A DNA stretch of 32,963 nucleotides from contig DVNA01000040.1 in the NCBI GenBank assembly GCA_018714665.1, positions 1 through 32,963 on the forward strand, in the 5' to 3' direction. A program made the position numbers and the translations under genes. Within the stretch, counting starts at the first letter, position 1. Every line of letters begins with the position of its first letter. The stretch is from Candidatus Gallibacteroides avistercoris. Lineage in GTDB: Bacteria; Bacteroidota; Bacteroidia; Bacteroidales; CHK158-818. Below, one piece after another: positions 1 through 7,700 of this stretch. Under the pieces are notes generated by a model that did no database searches, had not been told where the DNA came from, and was given only the letters and a program-made list of their open reading frames with translations.

Positions 1-27
1 TAATAAGGATAAAATCAATTTTTTCAT
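1..27 (-). CDS. Truncated start of a probable exported protein
   Basis: Only the first nine codons are inside the window, reading MKKLILSLL on the minus strand. A Met-Lys-Lys start followed by hydrophobic residues is what the beginning of a signal peptide looks like. It lies 76 bases downstream of the sensor kinase stop on the same strand. It has its own promoter-like sequence and a direct repeat resembling one before the response regulator, so it may be a target of that two-component system. The product cannot be named from nine residues, and the start itself is an inference. Confidence 0.4.
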
Positions 28-53
28 AACTCTATATATTTATTTTGTTTTTA

Positions 54-91
54 CAAAGGAAAGAACCAAATTGGGAATCTTTTGGGAAAAA
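54..91 (-). promoter_or_regulatory. Candidate promoter and direct-repeat operator of the truncated gene
   Basis: On the plus strand TTGGGAA occurs at 71-77 and again at 82-88, an 11 bp period. A near-consensus minus-strand -7 element lies at 54-61 (TTCCTTTG, one mismatch to TAnnTTTG). The arrangement closely matches the site before the response regulator gene at 2080-2118, with 12 versus 13 bases between the -7 element and the first GGAA. Binding by the adjacent regulator is an inference. Confidence 0.42.
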
Positions 92-103
92 TTTCTCTTC
101 TGA

Positions 104-1378
104 CTATTTTTTTTCAAAAATAATTTCAAAATGGTGATTTTCCCGTTCAAAAAAATAGTTTAACCGGATATTGTAAATATCTGCAATGGATTTGACAATG
201 GCCAGGCCCAACCCCGTAGAGTCTTTCTTATTTTTGTCTCCCTGGGAAAAACGTCCCATCACCTCATACAGGTTCAACGGTGCACTCCCCCGGTTTGAGA
301 AACGGATTTTCTTATCGAAAATCGTAACGATTACCGGGCATCCGGATTCGTTGTGAACTACGGCGTTTTTCAACAGATTACGCACCAAAACCGAAGCCAG
401 AGTCTCGCTCATGATAAACCGGCACTCTCCTTTTTCTGCCAACTCTATGGGTGTCTCTTGTTGGTATATCTCCCGAAAGTCTTCAACCATCCGCCTCAAC
501 AAAGAGTTAAAGAAAATCTCTTTTTCATCAAAATATTGCCCGTTGTTGATCCGGGAGTGCATCAACAGCGTTTTATTGAGTTGTATTATGTGATTAAGTC
601 GACTATGGATTTCGGCAATCTGATTTAATTGGGATTCGGTGAATTCTTCCTGTTCAACTAACATTTCGAGCTTGGACATGGCGATGGCCAAAGGGGTTTG
701 CAACTCGTGCGAAGCATTCTCGATAAACCGCTTTTGCATCTCGTAGTTATGTTCGTTACGCTCGGCCATTTTTTGTACCGTATCGTACAACTTCCGAAAC
801 TCTTTTACTTTGACATCTTGTTCCAACGGGTCGTTTTTCTTACCCAACGTAAACCGATCCATCCAATCCAAAAGGCGGAATAAGGGTTTGAGGTTGCGGC
901 GAAAAGTAAAATGGATAATGAGAAAAATGAAAATGATCATGGCCGTGTACAGGTAAACAACATCTGTCAATATCTGTTCGGTCAAATCGTCTTTCTCCAA
1001 TACAGAGGTAAGAATACGCAATTGATAATATTTCCCGTCGGCCGTCCGAAAAACGGTCTTCAACATCCGGGCCGGCTCTTCTTCGTCTTCTATTTCGATA
1101 TATATGGTGGTATCCTTGTATTGCTCCTTCATCCGGTGTGCTGCGGCCGACGAAATCTCATCTATAAAATGTTGTGTCATAATATTTCCGGACGAAAGAC
1201 TCTCTATCCCTTCTGAAAGGACCTTACGGATGATAATCTCCTTATAATCTTCCAACCGATCATCTGTTTCGTCATTTACTTCATCTATGACGTGAAAATA
1301 AAATATGACACCCCATATTGGAAGAACCAACAACAAAACCCACAGTACCTGACGCAACGCATATACTTCTAATCTCAT
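104..1378 (-). CDS. Two-component sensor histidine kinase
   Basis: This is an inner-membrane histidine kinase of 424 aa that should phosphorylate the response regulator encoded just upstream. A membrane segment at about residues 11-30 is followed by a periplasmic region of about 105 residues and a second membrane segment at about 139-159. The HisKA helix carries the phospho-acceptor in NASHELQTPL, His224. The ATP-binding domain shows an N box (RNLLKNAVVHN, Asn334 and Asn338) and a G box (STGLGLAIVKSI, about 387-398). The start codon lies one base beyond the regulator's stop, so the two are almost certainly co-transcribed. The periplasmic sensor region has no domain I recognise, so the stimulus is unknown. 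Confidence 0.95.
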   Translation of the reverse strand: MRLEVYALRQVLWVLLLVLPIWGVIFYFHVIDEVNDETDDRLEDYKEIIIRKVLSEGIESLSSGNIMTQHFIDEISSAAAHRMKEQYKDTTIYIEIEDEEEPARMLKTVFRTADGKYYQLRILTSVLEKDDLTEQILTDVVYLYTAMIIFIFLIIHFTFRRNLKPLFRLLDWMDRFTLGKKNDPLEQDVKVKEFRKLYDTVQKMAERNEHNYEMQKRFIENASHELQTPLAIAMSKLEMLVEQEEFTESQLNQIAEIHSRLNHIIQLNKTLLMHSRINNGQYFDEKEIFFNSLLRRMVEDFREIYQQETPIELAEKGECRFIMSETLASVLVRNLLKNAVVHNESGCPVIVTIFDKKIRFSNRGSAPLNLYEVMGRFSQGDKNKKDSTGLGLAIVKSIADIYNIRLNYFFERENHHFEIIFEKK

Positions 1379-1379
1379 A

Positions 1380-2060
1380 TCATTCGGCCATTAACATTTT
1401 GTATCCGAATCCGTACACGGCTTTTATTTCGGGTTGTGCCCCGGCATCTTTCAATTTCTTCCTCAGGTTCTTGACCTGAGAATATATGAAGTCAAAGTTA
1501 TCGGCCTGATCAATGTTGTCCCCCCACACGAATTCGGCCAATGCCGTCTTACCGATTAAACGTCCGGGATTGGACATAAAATAGTATAGCAGGTCGTACT
1601 CTTTCCGGTTCAAGACAATCTCCCGGTCATCAACAAATACGGTCCGTTTATCCGGATTTATCTTTAAGTTGCCTACCACCACCTGTACATCGCCGTTATT
1701 TTGCTTGCGACGTATAACCGATTTGACCCGGGCATTGAGTTCGGCCAGATGAAACGGCTTTGCCAGGTAGTCATCTGCGCCCAGATTCAACCCCAACACT
1801 TTGTCATCGATGGAGTCTTTGGCCGAAATGATTATAACACTGTCGGCCTTACGCAGCTCTTTTATCTCCCGCAACAGGTCCAATCCGCTTCCTCCCGGCA
1901 ACATGATATCCAGCAGGATACAGTCATAATCGTAATCGTTTATCTTCAACAATCCCTCTTTATAGTTGGAGGCACACTCGACCACAAAACGCTCTTTTGT
2001 CAACGACTCCCGCATGGTTTCACGCAAGCCATCCTGATCTTCTATGATTAATATTTTCAT
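1380..2060 (-). CDS. OmpR/PhoB-family response regulator
   Basis: The protein has 226 aa, the normal length for the family. The receiver domain (about 1-118) has the acidic pair Glu7-Asp8, the phospho-acceptor Asp51 in LLDIMLPG and the conserved Lys101 in AKPF. A winged-helix DNA-binding domain follows (about 125-224), with the usual NRKEYDLLYYF segment and a C-terminal GFGYKM wing. It is the first gene of a two-gene unit with the kinase. It is transcribed divergently from the bactofilin gene. A direct repeat of GGAA with an 11 bp period precedes it, a spacing typical of OmpR-family operators, so autoregulation is likely. Its regulon cannot be named from sequence alone. Confidence 0.95.
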   Translation of the reverse strand: MKILIIEDQDGLRETMRESLTKERFVVECASNYKEGLLKINDYDYDCILLDIMLPGGSGLDLLREIKELRKADSVIIISAKDSIDDKVLGLNLGADDYLAKPFHLAELNARVKSVIRRKQNNGDVQVVVGNLKINPDKRTVFVDDREIVLNRKEYDLLYYFMSNPGRLIGKTALAEFVWGDNIDQADNFDFIYSQVKNLRKKLKDAGAQPEIKAVYGFGYKMLMAE

Positions 2061-2079
2061 CTTGCGACATATTGATTTA

Positions 2080-2118
2080 CAAATTTACACAAAATATTCT
2101 GGAAACATTTTGGAAAAT
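2080..2118 (-). promoter_or_regulatory. Candidate promoter and operator of the two-component operon
   Basis: A minus-strand -7 element TAAATTTG (plus-strand CAAATTTA, 2080-2087) lies 19 bases before the response regulator start. No clear -33 TTG is present. The -33 region is instead occupied by CTGGAAA (2099-2105) and TTGGAAA (2110-2116), direct repeats 11 bp apart. This is the layout of a promoter that depends on an activator. It parallels the site at 54-91. Confidence 0.5.
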
Positions 2119-2192
2119 AGTATCGTCTCTCTCCTTTACATTTAATTTATAATTATTCATATCCGATTAAACGATATATGAAAAAGGATTGT

Positions 2193-2200
2193 TACTTTTG
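2193..2200 (+). promoter_or_regulatory. -7 promoter element of the bactofilin gene
   Basis: TACTTTTG fits the Bacteroidota -7 consensus TAnnTTTG. Transcription would start near 2207. That excludes an in-frame ATG at 2178 as the start and supports the ATG at 2232. No convincing -33 element is visible. Confidence 0.5.
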
Positions 2201-2231
2201 CATTATTATACAAACGAAAAACGCAACAGCC

Positions 2232-2582
2232 ATGGCAAAGAATAATCAGGCGACCGGCCTTACCCACAACTCTTTGGAGATAGAGACAGTGATTGTTGGC
2301 AATATCACGGCTCCCAAAGACCTGCGCATAGACGGTACGGTACAGGGCGATGTAGCGTGTGCCGGGAAAGTGGTGTTGGGGAAAACCGGTTCAATTGTAG
2401 GAAATATCCAGTGTACTACGGCCGAGATTGCCGGAAAGGTTACCGGCAATATTTCTGTCCAACAATCGCTCACACTCAAAAGCAGTTCCATATTTGAAGG
2501 GGACATTCAAACGGCCTCGTTAATCATCGAACCGGGCGCCTCCCTGAATGGACAATGCAAAATGTCTCGGGAAAACGCATAA
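2232..2582 (+). CDS. Bactofilin family protein
   Basis: Bactofilins polymerise into non-polar cytoskeletal filaments through a right-handed beta-helix and often help position cell-wall or polar machinery. This 116 aa protein has the compact single-domain form. From about residue 15 to 108 it is built of short strand repeats rich in Val, Ile and Gly, for example IVGNITAPKDLRIDGTVQGD and VGNIQCTTAEIAGKVTGNIS. The chosen start is the ATG beginning MAKNNQ, because the promoter-like TACTTTTG lies downstream of the alternative ATG at 2178. It is divergent from the two-component operon and has its own terminator-like hairpin. No LytM-type peptidase partner is adjacent, so its local role is unknown. 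Confidence 0.9.
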   Translation: MAKNNQATGLTHNSLEIETVIVGNITAPKDLRIDGTVQGDVACAGKVVLGKTGSIVGNIQCTTAEIAGKVTGNISVQQSLTLKSSSIFEGDIQTASLIIEPGASLNGQCKMSRENA

Positions 2583-2631
2583 ACCGAAACAACGATTCTC
2601 TCCTCAAAAACATTTTTATGAACCTCATTTG

Positions 2632-2667
2632 GCTGAACTCCCGACAAAAAAGGAATTCAGCTTTTTT
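2632..2667 (+). terminator. Candidate terminator after the bactofilin gene
   Basis: GCTGAA (2632-2637) pairs with TTCAGC (2656-2661) across an 18-base loop, followed directly by six T (2662-2667). The stem is short, so the call rests mainly on the T run and the position 50 bases after the stop. Confidence 0.45.
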
Positions 2668-2717
2668 ATTATCTCTACCACTCTAAATATCGATACACGC
2701 TATCTAATAAAAAAACG

Positions 2718-2725
2718 TATATTTG
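2718..2725 (+). promoter_or_regulatory. -7 promoter element of the MBL-fold lipoprotein gene
   Basis: TATATTTG matches TAnnTTTG and lies 52 bases before the ATG at 2778. No clear -33 TTG is seen at the expected distance. Confidence 0.5.
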
Positions 2726-2777
2726 TAGTATTATAGAGTCGGCTCAACATAACCCAATTTAAATACATATTAGGCCT

Positions 2778-3650
2778 ATGAAAAAAATCTGGCATTATCT
2801 GGTTGCAGGAACGATTCTATTGTCTGTAACAGCTTGTGGAAACAATCCCCGAAAAACAGAAAACAATATGACTGAAACAAATACTGCCCGCAACACCGTA
2901 ACATGGGCTGGCGACAGCGTTTCGGCCGTCTGTGAACTGGACGGTGTAAGGGTATGCTGGATTCGCGACAACGTCCAGGAGAAGCTGATGCCGATATCGC
3001 TGTTTCCCGATGCAGGCAAGAATCTAATAGACAGTCTCTCGCTCCAAGGGGGAATTCCCTCTACCATCAGTACCTTCTTGGTCGAATCGGACGGCAAACT
3101 GATATTGTTCGATACAGGGATGGGGGATAAAAACAGTCGGATGATGGAGGGTTTGCGCTCTTTGAATGTAGCTCCCGAAGATATAAAATACATCTATCTG
3201 ACCCATTTCCACGGCGACCATATCGGTGGGATGCTGAACGATAACCGGAAAGTATTCCCGAATGCAGAAATCTATGCTTCACAGGCAGAATACGACGGAT
3301 GGATGGCGATGGACGACAACAAGAAACAGCAGGCAGTAAAAACAATGGGGGCGTATCAGGAACAACTCCATCTGTTTGCTTTCGGCGACTCCCTGCCGGG
3401 TAAGGTGGTAGCTCTGGATGCCGTGGGACATACTCCGGGGCATACGGTTTTTCAGGTAGGTAAATTCCTGATTATTGGCGATCTGATGCACGGAGCCGCC
3501 TTGCAACTGTCCTATCCGGATATTTGCGCCTCTTTTGACATGGATAAAGCGGCTGCGATAAAAGCGCGCAAATACTATATTCAATATGCAAAAGAGCAAG
3601 GGTTGGTGATGGCCGGTATGCACCTCCCGGTACCGGCGTTCTTGAAATAA
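2778..3650 (+). CDS. Metallo-beta-lactamase-fold hydrolase, predicted lipoprotein
   Basis: The 290 aa protein begins with a lipoprotein signal peptide; the lipobox VTAC puts the lipidated cysteine at residue 20, so it should be membrane-anchored outside the cytoplasm. The MBL metal-binding motif THFHGDH is complete (His143, His145, Asp147, His148). It is followed by His222 in HTPGHT, Asp235 in IIGDLMH and a further His at 238. The layout resembles the broad lactonase and glyoxalase-II-like branch of the superfamily rather than a classical beta-lactamase. The substrate cannot be told from the sequence. The gene stands alone between its own promoter and a strong terminator. Fold and metal site are well supported, the specific reaction is not. 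Confidence 0.88.
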   Translation: MKKIWHYLVAGTILLSVTACGNNPRKTENNMTETNTARNTVTWAGDSVSAVCELDGVRVCWIRDNVQEKLMPISLFPDAGKNLIDSLSLQGGIPSTISTFLVESDGKLILFDTGMGDKNSRMMEGLRSLNVAPEDIKYIYLTHFHGDHIGGMLNDNRKVFPNAEIYASQAEYDGWMAMDDNKKQQAVKTMGAYQEQLHLFAFGDSLPGKVVALDAVGHTPGHTVFQVGKFLIIGDLMHGAALQLSYPDICASFDMDKAAAIKARKYYIQYAKEQGLVMAGMHLPVPAFLK

Positions 3651-3666
3651 TCGCAAAAAGAATATC

Positions 3667-3709
3667 AAAGAAAAGGCTGGATTCCCTGCGAAAATCCAGC
3701 CTTTTCTTT
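3667..3709. terminator. Strong bidirectional terminator hairpin
   Basis: A perfect 17 bp stem (3667-3683 with 3693-3709) closes a 9-base loop. Both outer arms are A- or T-rich (AAAGAAAAGG and CCTTTTCTTT), so an RNA made from either strand ends in a U-rich arm. It sits 16 bases after the MBL gene stop and about 180 bases past the end of the convergent transglycosylase operon, so it can serve both. Confidence 0.85.
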
Positions 3710-3760
3710 ATGAAATATATTTTTTGCTCGGAAGACGAAACGAGGACGCAACGATTCTAC

Positions 3761-3802
3761 TTTTCTCCGCTTTTTTCAAAAAGCGGAACCAAAAACTTTT
3801 GG
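3761..3802 (-). repeat. REP-like intergenic palindrome, copy A
   Basis: The core CCGCTTTTTTCAAAAAGCGG (3767-3786) folds on itself. It is flanked by AACCAAAAACTTTTGG at 3787-3802. Read on the minus strand, it matches copies B (27242-27282) and C (28992-29030), including the AGTTTTTGGT arm before the palindrome. It lies between the MBL-fold gene and the transglycosylase gene, which converge. Confidence 0.7.
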
Positions 3803-3888
3803 ATTAAACGCACTATTTCGTATTACCAGAAGAAAGATTATGATAAACGCGTCCCCTTGGGGTGTTACGATGGCGCGAGTCTTCTCCA

Positions 3889-5250
3889 TCAGTTATATAT
3901 AATCAATGTCTTACCAGCTCGTATCTTACTGTTTCTCAAATTATTCCACTCCTTCAAATCTTTGATGGAAACCCTGTGTTTACGGGCTATGGTGGACAGG
4001 GTATCGCCGTTCTTGATTTTATAATAGATCGCGGTTCCTATCCCGGCTTTTCCTTTGGCCAGCAGGGGGCCGGCAATGGAACGTCGTTGCAACGAGTCTG
4101 CCTTATATGCCACAATAGAGTCCTGCTCTTCGATAAAGGCATAGATGTATTGCGAGGGCAGACAGAGCGAACGCGATTTGATACTGTCGCCCGGAATAAT
4201 GTCGCGCCGATAATGGGGATTCAGGTCGCGAATCTGCTCAATAGGGACTTTTAACACTTCGGATATCTGGACCATGTGGTACGGACGGTTCAACTCTACC
4301 GTATCGATGGAGGTGGTGAAATCGGTTTGTACCGGGCAAATATTGTGTTCGTTATAATAAGTCATCACGTAATTGGCAGCAATGAACAGAGGTACATAAC
4401 TGCGGGTTTCACGCGGGAGATAGTAGTATATCTCCCAATAGTCGCGCTTGCCTCCGGCCCGACGAATGGCTTTGTTGACAGTTCCCGGCCCACAATTATA
4501 CGCGGCTATCACCAGATTCCAATCTTGGTATATGTCATACAACTCTTTTAGATAACGGGCGGCCGCCGCACTCGATTTATAGGGGTCGCGACGTTCATCG
4601 ACCAGACTGTTTACCTCCAATCCCATTAATTTGGCCGTAGGGAGCATAAACTGCCACAATCCGGCAGCTCCGGCCCGAGAGGTTGCCTTGGGATTCAAAG
4701 CCGACTCTATAATCGGCAAATATTTCAGTTCCAACGGAAGGCCATTTTTTTCCAACTCCTGCTCAAATATCGGGAAATAATATACTCCCAACCCCAGCAT
4801 ATACTCTACCAACTCACGACGGCGACCGGTATATAAATCAATAAACTGCCTAACTACACTGTTATACGGCATTTCGATATAGGCCGGCAACATCTCCAAT
4901 CGCCTGCGATAAACCGAATCGGGATAAACAATGTTATCTACCTGGCTGACACACGACGAGTCTCTGTGGGCGTATGTTTGCACAAACCAGTCTGTCAACA
5001 GGCTATCGACATCGTTTTCAAGGCTCTCCGGCAACATAATGGCATCGTCGTAAATGGAATCGGCTGCGGGTGAATGTCTCTTCCTGGGCCACTGCTGCGG
5101 CTGCTCTACCTCGCTATCCAGATGTACGGAATCCGGGATAAGACGAATAGAAACGGTATCCGCCCCCAACTGACTTACGGGATGTTGCCCGTATATCAAT
5201 CCGACCGGTACATATAATAAAAAGAATACAATAATTACAACAAATCTCAT
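3889..5250 (-). CDS. mltD: MltD-like lytic transglycosylase with LysM domain
   Basis: This 453 aa exported enzyme cleaves peptidoglycan glycan strands. A signal peptide covers about residues 1-22. The SLT domain (about 165-275) has the catalytic glutamate in LPIIESALNP (Glu182), then AGLWQFM and the AAYNCGPG motif. A degenerate LysM-like segment follows near PYHMVQISEVLKVP. A clear LysM closes the protein over the last 45 residues, with NGDTLSTIARKHRVS. This SLT-LysM order is that of MltD. It is the last gene of the parA-parB-DUF5683 unit, 12 bases after the DUF5683 gene, suggesting coordination of segregation with wall turnover. The poorly conserved stretch at about 25-110 is probably a linker. 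Confidence 0.93.
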   Translation of the reverse strand: MRFVVIIVFFLLYVPVGLIYGQHPVSQLGADTVSIRLIPDSVHLDSEVEQPQQWPRKRHSPAADSIYDDAIMLPESLENDVDSLLTDWFVQTYAHRDSSCVSQVDNIVYPDSVYRRRLEMLPAYIEMPYNSVVRQFIDLYTGRRRELVEYMLGLGVYYFPIFEQELEKNGLPLELKYLPIIESALNPKATSRAGAAGLWQFMLPTAKLMGLEVNSLVDERRDPYKSSAAAARYLKELYDIYQDWNLVIAAYNCGPGTVNKAIRRAGGKRDYWEIYYYLPRETRSYVPLFIAANYVMTYYNEHNICPVQTDFTTSIDTVELNRPYHMVQISEVLKVPIEQIRDLNPHYRRDIIPGDSIKSRSLCLPSQYIYAFIEEQDSIVAYKADSLQRRSIAGPLLAKGKAGIGTAIYYKIKNGDTLSTIARKHRVSIKDLKEWNNLRNSKIRAGKTLIIYN

Positions 5251-5262
5251 AATGTGTGTGTG

Positions 5263-5928
5263 TTAAAAAGTCAGGGCACATTGCAACCCGAACATGGAGG
5301 GATGCAAACGTTCCGGCTCAATCACGGCCGGAGCCACCCGCATACTCAGATCGGGAGAGATGGTAAAGTTGTACAACTGTGCATCAACATAAGCATCGAC
5401 CATGCACAGCAGATACAAACCCACCATGGAAATGATGCACAAATCGCGGTTCCGTCGGAAATAGTCTTTTCGTTTCTTCAACGAACTTTGAAGCCACTCC
5501 ATATCCAGCGACTCTTCGGTCATGTATGCTGGCAGGAAATCCATGTAACTGTTGGTATTGGGGTCATTGTCCATGGCATCGCGATAGGCGGTGGAATAGT
5601 CCTTATAATAACGGTTATTCCACGAGAATCCATAAGTCAACCCCATATATCCACCTATTACAAGCGGCAGTTTCCAATATTTACGGTTATAGACCTGTCC
5701 CAATCCCGGGAAAAGGGCCGAATACCAAACGGCTTTCATCGGATCTGGTGCGAAAACAACAGGTTGAGACACCTCCTGCTCAACAGGTGCTGTAAGCAAC
5801 GAATCCTGATTCAGGGATACGGTATCTTGCCGGAAAACCTCCTTTTCCTGAAAATTATGGTCTTGTGCACGGACCGTAGCCGACACCAGAACAAAAACCG
5901 TCAATATCTGAATGACCTTTTTTAACAA
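5263..5928 (-). CDS. DUF5683 domain protein, predicted envelope protein
   Basis: The protein has 221 aa with an N-terminal signal peptide ending near VRAQ (residue 22). The conserved core starts at about residue 67 with KAVWYSALFPGLGQVYN. It includes a hydrophobic stretch (LVIGGYMGLTYGFSW) and a later one (ISMVGLYLLCMVDAYVDA), so it is probably membrane-associated. I recognise it as the DUF5683 family, which in Bacteroidota is encoded next to parAB. No catalytic motif is visible and its function is unknown. It is 26 bases after parB and 12 before the transglycosylase gene, in one transcription unit. Assignment to the family is from memory of the motif and the context. Confidence 0.85.
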   Translation of the reverse strand: MLKKVIQILTVFVLVSATVRAQDHNFQEKEVFRQDTVSLNQDSLLTAPVEQEVSQPVVFAPDPMKAVWYSALFPGLGQVYNRKYWKLPLVIGGYMGLTYGFSWNNRYYKDYSTAYRDAMDNDPNTNSYMDFLPAYMTEESLDMEWLQSSLKKRKDYFRRNRDLCIISMVGLYLLCMVDAYVDAQLYNFTISPDLSMRVAPAVIEPERLHPSMFGLQCALTF

Positions 5929-5954
5929 AACCGTTCTCTCTTTTTTGAGTTAAA

Positions 5955-6839
5955 TCACGCTTTCAATTTATCCAGGATGGATATTATCCGTTCCAATTCT
6001 TCCTCATTTTTAAAGGAGATGCTGATTTTTCCCTTCCCTTTTTGATTGCAATTCACCTGTACCGGCGTACGGAAATATTCGGACAGGTGTTTTTTCAACA
6101 GGTCGAATGTCGGAAGGTTCTCTTTGGTACTCTTTTTCGGACTCTTTATCGTATCCTGGGACAAACCGTCGTTCATCGATTTGACCATCTCCTCGACCTT
6201 GCGCACCGAATAGCCGTGTTCCAGAATCAACTCGTATATTTTGAGTTGCAACGACGGCGGAATACCGATCAGTGCCCGGGCATGCCCCATATCTATTTTC
6301 TTGTTCTTCAATCCCATCTGTACCTCGGCCGGAAGTTTGAGCAGGCGGAGGTAGTTGGCAATGGTGGCCCTTTTCTTTCCTACCCGGTCGCTCAACTTCT
6401 CCTGTGTCAGGTGGTACTGCTCTATCAATTTCTGAAAACCCAAGGCTATTTCAATGGCATTCAGGTCTTCCCGTTGGATATTTTCGATGAGGGCCATTTC
6501 AACAACCGTCTCGTCTTCAACGGTACGGATATAGGCAGGAACGGTTGTAAGCCCTGCCAACAACGCGGCGCGATAACGCCGTTCGCCGGCAATAATCTGA
6601 TAGCTTTCGTTTCCTACCTGACGCAAAGAGATGGGCTGTATGATACCGAGTTCGCGAATGGATGCGGCCAATTCGCCCAACGCATCTTCGTCGAACTCAC
6701 GACGGGGCTGGTCGGGGTTGGGGGAGATTTTCGACAACTCGATCTCATTGATCGACGACGATCCGCCCGTCTTTATATCGTCCATGGTAATGAGGGCTTC
6801 CAATCCCCTGCCTAACGCATTTCTTTTTACTGCTGCCAT
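5955..6839 (-). CDS. parB: Chromosome partitioning protein ParB
   Basis: ParB binds parS sites near the origin and spreads as a CTP-dependent clamp, recruiting the ParA ATPase. The 294 aa protein has the usual N-terminal ALGRGLEALI peptide that contacts ParA. The ParB/Srx nucleotide-binding domain shows NPDQPRR (41-47) and GERRYRAA (85-92), then ENIQRED. The helix-turn-helix region is around EKLSDRVGKKRATIANYLRLL. A basic, Ser/Lys-rich linker leads to a C-terminal dimerisation segment. It is 13 bases downstream of parA. I did not see a parS palindrome of the TGTTTCACGTGAAACA type in this window. Confidence 0.96.
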   Translation of the reverse strand: MAAVKRNALGRGLEALITMDDIKTGGSSSINEIELSKISPNPDQPRREFDEDALGELAASIRELGIIQPISLRQVGNESYQIIAGERRYRAALLAGLTTVPAYIRTVEDETVVEMALIENIQREDLNAIEIALGFQKLIEQYHLTQEKLSDRVGKKRATIANYLRLLKLPAEVQMGLKNKKIDMGHARALIGIPPSLQLKIYELILEHGYSVRKVEEMVKSMNDGLSQDTIKSPKKSTKENLPTFDLLKKHLSEYFRTPVQVNCNQKGKGKISISFKNEEELERIISILDKLKA

Positions 6840-6852
6840 ATTCGGAATATCT

Positions 6853-7620
6853 TTATGTCTTGTTTTTCTTTATCAACTCTTCGGCCAACTGCAAATGGTT
6901 CTGGCTTCCGCGCGAGTCGGCATCATACAGCAACACGGGCATACCGTGGCTGGGAGCCTCGCTCAACCGGATGTTGCGCTGAATGACGGTAGTAAACACC
7001 AAATCGTTGAAATATTTTTTCAATTCCTCGTATATCTGATTGGCCAAACGCAACCGCGAATCGTACATGGTGAGCAGAAAACCTTCTATTTCAAGAGAAG
7101 GATTCAATTTTGAGCGAACTATCTTAATGGTATTCAATAGTTTGCTGATACCCTCCAAAGCAAAATACTCGGCCTGGACAGGTATGATAATCGAATCGGC
7201 CGCGGTAAGCGAATTGACCGTTATCAACCCCAACGAAGGGGAACAGTCTATGAGGATATAATCGTATTCGTTGCGAACCTCTTTTAAAAGCGATGCCATG
7301 ACGTGCTCCCGCTCTTCGATATTCAGCAATTCAAGCTCGGCTCCAACCAAATCAATCCGCGAACAGACAAGGTCGAGCCCTTTTACGCAGGTTTCTACCA
7401 TGGCCTCTCGGATGGAGGTACGGGAAATCATACATTCGTATATGGAGGTGGTTACCAAACGCAAGTCCAACCCCAACCCGGAAGTGGCATTGGCTTGCGG
7501 ATCGGCATCGACAAGCAACACTTTTTTACCCAATGAAACCAACGATGCCGCCAAATTGATGGCCGTAGTAGTTTTTCCCACTCCGCCTTTTTGATTTGCT
7601 ATGGCAATTATTTTACTCAT
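6853..7620 (-). CDS. parA: Chromosome partitioning ATPase ParA
   Basis: The 255 aa protein is a Walker-type ParA/Soj ATPase that works with ParB to segregate replicated origins. The deviant Walker A motif KGGVGKTT is at residues 11-18, with the signature lysine. The Walker A' segment LLVDADPQAN is at about 36-44, and the Walker B region is YILIDCSPSLGLIT. There is no N-terminal DNA-binding extension, so this is the short chromosomal type rather than the long plasmid P1 type. It is the first gene of the parA-parB-DUF5683-mltD unit and is divergent from surE. The 293-base region upstream holds several candidate regulatory sequences. Confidence 0.96.
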   Translation of the reverse strand: MSKIIAIANQKGGVGKTTTAINLAASLVSLGKKVLLVDADPQANATSGLGLDLRLVTTSIYECMISRTSIREAMVETCVKGLDLVCSRIDLVGAELELLNIEEREHVMASLLKEVRNEYDYILIDCSPSLGLITVNSLTAADSIIIPVQAEYFALEGISKLLNTIKIVRSKLNPSLEIEGFLLTMYDSRLRLANQIYEELKKYFNDLVFTTVIQRNIRLSEAPSHGMPVLLYDADSRGSQNHLQLAEELIKKNKT

Positions 7621-7642
7621 AAACTCATTTTATTTCAAGCAA

Positions 7643-7650
7643 CAAAAGTA
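7643..7650 (-). promoter_or_regulatory. Candidate -7 element of the parA operon
   Basis: The minus strand reads TACTTTTG, a TAnnTTTG match 22 bases before the parA start. A second perfect match, TATCTTTG, is at 7773-7780 on the same strand and would give a leader of about 145 bases. Neither has a TTG at the ideal 19-21 bp distance, so which one is used is open. Confidence 0.4.
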
Positions 7651-7700
7651 AAGACAAAACGCCCAAATCTGAACATCCGGCCGTTATTATTTGCTTTTTC

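Noticed and set aside
353..1216. Several plus-strand open frames opposite the sensor kinase
   Set aside because: They are antisense shadows of a well-supported kinase gene, with no family motif, no promoter and low-complexity composition.
2178..2231. An upstream in-frame start for the bactofilin
   Set aside because: The -7 element at 2193-2200 lies inside this extension, so the ATG at 2178 would not be transcribed.
3710..4024. A 104-codon frame in the gap after the MBL gene
   Set aside because: It begins in the terminator arm, runs through REP copy A and then into the antisense of the transglycosylase gene. Frames of the SKSGTKNFW type arise from this repeat.
2001..4420. GTTTCACG half-sites (near 2017 and 4406) as parS candidates
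   Set aside because: Each has only half of the TGTTTCACGTGAAACA palindrome and lies inside a coding sequence.
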